A stretch of DNA of 64,000 bases from Daucus carota subsp. sativus (taxonomy: Eukaryota; Streptophyta; Magnoliopsida; Apiales; Apiaceae). The position numbers and the translations under genes are program-made. Within the stretch, counting starts at the first letter, position 1. Each line of letters begins with the position of its first letter. This document shows, in pieces, positions 57,582 to 64,000 of this stretch. The DNA is taken from positions 4,972,779 to 5,036,778 of the forward strand of contig NC_030383.2 of the NCBI RefSeq assembly GCF_001625215.2. The letters are read 5' to 3'. The notes below the pieces were generated by a model. That model saw nothing but the letters and a program-made list of their open reading frames with translations, was not told where the DNA came from and did no database searches.

Positions 57582-58072
57582 CAATCTCAAAACCCTATTC
57601 TCTCTTTTCTCTCTATTCTTGAAGTAGCCGTCTCTGTAATCTGAGGGGCTTCCATCGGCTTTTACCGGTGAAAGCCCCAATTTTTTTTTCTTTTAGCGAT
57701 CTTTGTTCATCTTTTGCTTTTGTTCAATAAGTTCCCAATTTATTTGGGGTTTGATTGGTCTCTCCTTGTGTGAGAGTTTGATTTTGATTTTCTTTACTGT
57801 TCATCATGTCTGAGATTCTAGATCCGGAGGATTTTGATGGTATTGATTCGATGATGAAGGTTATTATAATGATACATCTATGGTCGATTGCTTAGAACAA
57901 CAATTGGAGAATTACAATATGTATATATCTCTTCAAAAAATCGTTTGGTTGCCTATCTAAGACGGAATGATTCAACAGCGATATTATTACGCGTTTGTTC
58001 AATTTTGATTATGTATGTAGATGCCGTATGACATTTTATTATTGAATTTTATTATCCTTGTTAAAAAAAAAT
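57582..58072 (+). mobile_element. Poly(A)-tailed retroposon, copy 4 (about 490 bp)
   Basis: It has the same head (AAAACCCTATTCTCTC), hairpin (57645-57678), middle block and small ORF start (57806) as copy 3. The ORF is stopped by TAG after HLWSIA. The tail is TTGTT plus A9 (ending near 58071). No clear target duplication was found, so the start is approximate. Confidence 0.7.
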
Positions 58073-59391
58073 ACTACGAGCTAATTCATGTACAACAATA
58101 TTGATGGATCGTCTGTCACAAAAAAGTTAAGAATCATTAATTTAGATATTTTATTTTACATCGACACAAAAAATTAAGAATCATTGATTCGGATTTTTTA
58201 TTTTACATTTACACAAAAATTTAAAAATGATAACGATTCACATAGTGCCCAATCCATTATAGTACTAGTTATATTCAGTGCTTCACAAAGGTCCAAAACA
58301 TTATCGTTTCAGATCGAAGTTTGGACCGGACCAGTTTGGACTGATTGCATGATATTTATATTTAATTTTTATTTTTATGTAGTATTAGTTTTATTTTAAA
58401 GAAATAAACTATTTATTTTTGAGTTAATACAAATTTAAGAATAATTATACATCTTATATTCCTTCGATAAAAACAATGTGAATTTTGATTTATTAATGTA
58501 TGACATAGAATAAATAATTTAACTAATTATATTAATATTTCTTATTCAATTATTTTATTATTCCTTCACTAAACATAACTTATATATGATGGATTTTTAT
58601 TTTTTTTACCTTTAAAATAGGTGAATTAAGGAGTTATATAATTAAAATATATTATATATATGGAATCTAATTCGGTCTGAATTTTTACAGGTCCGGTCCA
58701 ATCTTGGACTGTTAGACCCATCCCCACCTGCGAAAACACCAAAGACCAAACACATTCAGCCGTAATGAATATGAAGATATAGTCAGTCATAGACTTGTTT
58801 CAAGTTCCGGCAACTTCTCAAAACTTCACTGCAACTAGCGTGAGAAATAAGTCAGTGATTGATGAGCACAAAAGAGTTTGATGATGACAAACCAGGGTTA
58901 TGCAATATCAGATGTTTTTTCTCTCCATTTCTCTTCATTGATTTGCAGGCACTGTCCATGGAGATATTGATTTGCAGGCACGACTAGCAGCCAATGCCGG
59001 TGAAACATCATCAGAGAATACCCACAACAGACCCAACTAAATTGCCGGCTAAACAATATTGGAGAACATATGGAACCGGTTCGGACTGAAATTAATATAC
59101 AGAGTAAAATTGTTTATCATTATGGATCAGGTGTTAGAAATAGACTACCAGTTATGACATCAAATTTTACACACTATACCAAGTTAACTATAAGATATAG
59201 GAATTATAAGTTCCCAAAAATTGTACACACCCAGGTTACTCTGTATCTCCTTACACTGAGCGCAATGTTTAACAATTAACTTATCAAATAAATATGGCAA
59301 GGCTTTCGTACAAGTGAAGCCAGCCAATGATATTTCAACTATTATGCTCTTAAAAATAGTTGCTTTTTTTTTTTGTATCGATAACAACACT
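58073..59391. other. Intergenic region behind the ISCA2-like gene
   Basis: There is a degenerate tandem duplication of about 50 bp at about 58130-58220 (AAGAATCATT units). A 16-bp direct repeat ATTGATTTGCAGGCAC occurs at about 58938 and 58967. No gene is recognised. Confidence 0.4.
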
Positions 59392-62300
59392 TTATCCTAT
59401 CATGAAGGAACTTTTACAGCTACATCCACCAACTGCACTTGGATTTGATGCCACCTGCACATACCAAGATAACATTCATCTATCATATACCAAGGTACCA
59501 TACAGGTTTGCATAAAAACCCTTTTGTTCTTACTTCGATTAAGTCTTGCCAACAGAAAAGAATATTACATGCATTGTACATAGCCTTAGGTTCAAATGGG
59601 AACTAGAAATGATACACACACAAGAATATTAGCACAATATCATTTTCACCACATATCCATATCTTTTTAACTAATGCAAACTTGCAGTTACATTGACTTG
59701 CATAATTAGTGGCCCTGCAATCTTCAACACAGAAAAGCAAAAAAATATTCCAATTATACGTTTTAAGAATATGCTAGCTCATCTTTTGTCGATTATAATG
59801 CTGCATATATATCGAGATAAACATTCTATCAAGTCCTTATACTTAACCATCTTATCCAATATATTAATTTAAATTCAGTTCAAATATCTCCAGTTCTACA
59901 ATCCGTCCTTAAACCCTAGCCTTTTTAGCACAATTGATATGCCGAACCATTGATAACTGAGCCATTTCACATTTCACAAATCTTTTAAAATCTTGACTAA
60001 AATAATCATTTAGTCTCGGACAAATTCATCTAGTTTTTTCGAAAAGCAACAGCAACAATATTGATTCATACAATTCACTCCAAAATCCTAGCTTATAAGA
60101 CAGTTAGTTTGCAGGAACATCGATGGTTAAAAGTGGTTTGTAAATCTGTATTTAAAATTACATCATAAGTTGCTTAATATATTTTGATAATTGGAGATTT
60201 TAAAGAATCGTATATGAAAAAATCACAGTAATGACAGAGTGATTTGCAGCAATGTATTAATTACAGGAGTAAAACATTTTAATTCAGCATAGGAACAACA
60301 GATTAAAATAGTGTTTATTATCTACAGTAATTATAAAAGTGACATAACTTATTGTTTTAACATTTTGATTTAAATAGATCCAAATCTAGTGGTTGTTATT
60401 GTTTATTTCTTAGCTCCTCAAGCTTTAGAATGTTCTGCGTAGAGCCTTATGGGTAAACATATACACACATATCAAATGCTAAAATCTGTTTTAACTTGAC
60501 CCATCAAGATAACATGCAGGAAGGATATTAATATTTTTCCTGTCATTATAAAATAATTGACCTGGACATCTCCCACACACAACCAAACCCAAATATTATA
60601 CACTAATAAAAAACTACAATGGCAAGGTTTTATGTTTTAATATAAAAGCGCAAGCTTAAACAGCTCATGTCTAATTCCACACCATTCTGTTGTTTTTAGT
60701 TCTGCGAACAACCTTTGTTGCGTTGAAACTTATTATAGCAAGGTATTGGACTACTAATATACCTAGAGAGTTCTAGCTTGTTCTTAAAAATAGAAGGCCT
60801 GGGAATATGGAGAAAGGCTTCTAGGAAATTTGGAAAGATAACACAATTTTAGGTCTGAGATTGCCACTACATTGCAGCATTCACCGCAGAAAGTTTAGGA
60901 CCAGATCCTTATACTAGAATCTGCTCAAAGATATGAACTTCTTTATTCATAATTCTGGGACTAATTTCCTTACCTCAAGATTTGTCCAGTTCTTACTTCA
61001 TATTTGATCCCTAGATAAACATCATTTTCATATATAAACCCATAAATACCAGTTCCTAAAAGTTATCCACCTAGACAATATTAGATCTTACACTCTGTAA
61101 GCTAAATCGGGCTAATGTATTTAATATGCTGCAGGCCAGTTTAATGGAATTTGATTGAAGGAACATTATACGGGGCACATGCGAAATATTTGGGCTTAAA
61201 TACTTGTAGGGAAACTAAGGCTTAGAGGACAGGTAACTGTAATTAGCTTGATAAGCTCTAAAGTGAAATCCCAATGCTCTACTATACTCACAGAATATGA
61301 GAGAATCAGCCTCACAAATTATAAGAAAATGCCAAACTATATATCATCTTTATCAAGTAAATATTCAAATAGTAAAAAATATATTTAATAAATTTCTGTG
61401 TCTTTAAAAGTAATGAAGAGCCAATACCAAAATTGATGCAGAAAAGTGGACTGCTAGTACAGATTTTAAAACGTCAATGCTCTCCATTATCAATATTATT
61501 AATCACTTGGAAGTTGGAAGTGATCACACCATTTTGCAGTAAATGCAATAGATGAAAATTTAATTCACAGGCTATCCACCAGCAATATACATATATAGTA
61601 ATGAGACATCCAGATCTGCAGATGAAAGAGATGATGTTTGACATGAACATTTAAGACATTTAAGTTACCTGAAATGCAGAACGTATCAGTTCCTCCACAT
61701 AATCAACAGTCGAGCCTTTTACAAAGTCATATGAAATTTTGTCTACCACCAGTTTAACACCGTCCCTCTCAAATATCCTAACGAGATAAGAAATTAAATA
61801 AACTTGAGATGAATAAAACAATTGAAACGCAATAGATAATGATTTAGGTCAATTTATGGAGAGGATAAAGCTTAAATTGGTTACACTGAGCTCATTTATG
61901 AGAGTAAAACGTTCGTAAGATAACCAGATAACTGAGATAACCTGTCATCTGAAGTAGTCTTATCATCAAGCGTGAAATTATATTGGAACCCGGAACATCC
62001 ACCAGCTTCTATGCTTAACCGAAGCATTTTCTCTTTGTCTTCGTCTACTTGTAATTCTTTCATCCTCTGTAAGCAATCTTAAAGTCAATCATATTGTAGC
62101 AAATGATTGCCTAATTAGTTAAATTTAAATGACATTTGAAATTCAATACAAGTCGTTCTGCTATCAAAAATTACTATTGTATGTTCAAAATGTTTTTTGA
62201 TAAATCCAACCAAGCTTTAGGCACTAGTTTTCTCAATCTATTCTAGTGGCTGACCAATATTATTGTGGTCTCGACTATGGGGGAGAGTGGATTTAAGCGT

Positions 62301-63197
62301 CAAATTCTCAATTTTGAAGATATTAGGATTGTGGATATAAATCAAAATTTGGACACTGGTACAGGAATAGTTATTCTACCTTATAGCACACACGAATTTA
62401 TACAATCTTAGATATTTTAAACACTTTTAAAGTATAAATTAAATATATTACATTTATTAGATAATATGCATAATACCATGCGGCTTTATCTCAAACAGAT
62501 GGACTGCTAACTGCTAGAGAGTGAAGTGTTTGGTACCAAATGGACCCAGCTCAGATATCCTAGCCACACCTATGTCCTATGGACAATACTCGTTTGTGAC
62601 AACGAAAATATAGAGTCCGGGAATATTGCATATCAACGCACTAACAAGGACTTATAAGTTGTACCTGTAAGCACCTAATAATGTTACATTGAGCTACATT
62701 AAACCTAATTTGATAGAGTAAGATTGTACATATATGTTTCTACTTCAGCCAGGATATATTCAAAATTGTTCCGACTTCTGATTATTCAAGGGGAGAGTAC
62801 AAAGAAGATCAATAATTTAAGTTAAGACACATAAACATTACATAAGTTCATTTACACATAATATAGACAACCTGAATTATATTAATCCAAAAACAATCCT
62901 ATCATTCGCAAAGCCGAATAAACCAAAGAAGCATAACACCACAATTAGGAATCGAATAATAAAAAATACAATCAAAATTTCAGCAAAAAATAAATAAATT
63001 CATACCCTAACAAAATTATCTGTCATCTGAATAGATTCGGAGGAGGATGATGATTGAGGTTCAGACAGAGGCTCGGTGGAAGAAGATGAATAACATCTTC
63101 CTCTTCTACTAATTATCATCAATCGACTATTCTCACGAATTCGAGATGTAATAAACGGAACCGCGCGATTAATCAACGATCTGGATGAAGAAGACAT
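59392..63197 (-). CDS. Mitochondrial A-type Fe-S carrier, ISCA2-like (162 aa)
   Basis: There are four exons on the minus strand: 63006-63197 (192 nt), 61942-62066 (125), 61669-61777 (109) and 59392-59454 (63), with GT-AG borders and continuous phase. The first ~50 residues ([20 protein letters not shown], then a Ser-rich stretch) are basic and hydroxylated, like a mitochondrial presequence. The IscA domain begins near VRRMKELQ. The ligand cysteines are in EAGGCSGFQ and [13 protein letters not shown]2 acts with ISCA1 and IBA57 in making 4Fe-4S clusters; the ISCA1-like gene lies 18 kb away on the same strand. Intron 3 is 2.2 kb (59455-61668). I start at ATG 63197; upstream codons in the frame lack conservation signs. 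Confidence 0.92.
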
Positions 63198-63489
63198 GGT
63201 TGTCTTGGAAAACACAACACAACACAACAGTAGCGGCTTGTCGTGTCTTGTTTGATGTTTTACGGGGGCTTCTGTTGTTGTCGCTGAATCTGAGAAAAGA
63301 AGAGGGAGGAGGTGGGTGGAGATGTTTGAGCAAGATTCTTTTGTGTGGAGGTGTTTCAACGAGAAATGTTTGCCTTCTCTTTCTTTCTTATTTGCCTGCG
63401 TCTGCGTGCGTCTTATGTTTGACACGCGAACTAGTTAAATGCGGTTCGGGATTTGTAGTTTCCAATATATGTATTTTCCAAGTTTCATA

Positions 63490-63700
63490 TTCTCTCGGTT
63501 TTAAAATATAGGACACTTCTAAGTGTATTAACCGCATAATTAAAATTATTATTTTTCAAATTTTTTTCTGAATAAAAATATATGATTAATATTATAATTC
63601 AGAAAAAAAAAATTAAAAATAATGATTTTAACTATCCGTTCAAAGGATTTAGAATTGTGTGTCAAAAAAGCAAGCGAGTTATATTTAAAAACGGAGGGAG
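63490..63700. mobile_element. Stowaway-type MITE (about 211 bp)
   Basis: The right end is TTTAAAAACGGAGGGAG followed by TA. The left end TTCTCTCGGTTTTAAAATATAG is a decayed inverted match preceded by TA. It lies about 290 bp upstream of the ISCA2-like ATG and is close enough to touch its promoter. Confidence 0.8.
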
Positions 63701-64000
63701 TATCTTGCAAAATGTGTCTTAAAATTTATATATTGCTGGTCATGTTTATTTGAAAAATTTGTTGTTTTTGGATATCTTTATTTATTTTATAAGATTATAA
63801 TTTTATCTGATCATCTTATAATCATCTTTTTAATAATTTTTATAAATTATAATACTTTCTCTCATAAGCTGGTAAATAGTGTAGTTGCTGAAATTAGCGC
63901 ATTAAATAGCCTCAAAATGTTAATGTCACCTCTTCATATTTTTTTGGAGAAAATTATATATGAATATTCAAGTTTTCAATGAATATTCTTGTTTTCTTAA
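63701..64000. other. AT-rich intergenic sequence to the window end
   Basis: Nothing recognisable. Confidence 0.4.

Noticed and set aside
63000..63425. Longer N-terminal reading of the ISCA2-like exon from about 63425
   Set aside because: The upstream residues run through probable 5' UTR and promoter; the ATG at 63197 gives a normal presequence and length.

Overview
The window is nuclear DNA of a flowering plant, most likely a eudicot. Genes carry GT-AG introns in AT-rich sequence and are separated by long intergenic stretches rich in LTR retrotransposons, Stowaway-type MITEs and poly(A)-tailed retroposons. I cannot place the family firmly; the many MITEs with CTCCCTCCG ends would suit an Apiaceae-type asterid genome, but that is a guess.

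Bases 1-24520 are a nest of three Ty1/copia elements of the Sirevirus type (long gag, pol, and an extra large ORF after pol). Element A enters from the left edge and ends with a 529-bp 3' LTR at 1579. It sits inside the gag gene of element B (about 1580-24520). B is old: it has a nonsense codon in pol and an in-frame deletion in RNase H. Element C (9083-22220) interrupts ORF3 of B. C is young: its ~1.55-kb LTRs are nearly identical and its gag and pol are open. However, its ORF3 lacks the N-terminal part and is broken by a GC-rich foreign insert, and its 3' LTR is followed by an unexpected 53-bp copy of the primer-binding site and leader. Each element carries its own short repeated motif in the LTR: TGATCAGAGTTT in A, CAACTGATG in B, and W-box-like palindromes in C.

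Bases 24521-34000 hold a TFL1/CEN-type flowering repressor gene (minus strand, four exons, 174 aa), MITEs, a long AT microsatellite and an LTR or TRIM remnant. At 34122-35951 lies an ABI5/DPBF-type group A bZIP gene (plus strand, five coding exons) with ABRE and CE3-like promoter sites. The two genes diverge. The bZIP ends in a canonical 14-3-3 motif, the kind of docking site by which FT/TFL1 proteins are bridged to group A bZIPs.

Bases 36669-63197 hold five genes: a mitochondrial ISCA1-like Fe-S scaffold/carrier (minus, with a 4-kb intron), a DYW-class PPR protein (minus, intronless), a BIC-type cryptochrome inhibitor (plus, intronless), the cytosolic Fe-S assembly WD40 protein CIA1 (minus, ten exons) and a mitochondrial ISCA2-like protein (minus, four exons). 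Three of the five belong to iron-sulfur cluster biogenesis. CIA1 is flanked on both sides by copies of a poly(A)-tailed retroposon family of about 0.5 kb, which carries a 5' hairpin and a small conserved ORF. I do not recognise this family. All exon boundaries were read by eye from splice sites and conserved protein sequence.
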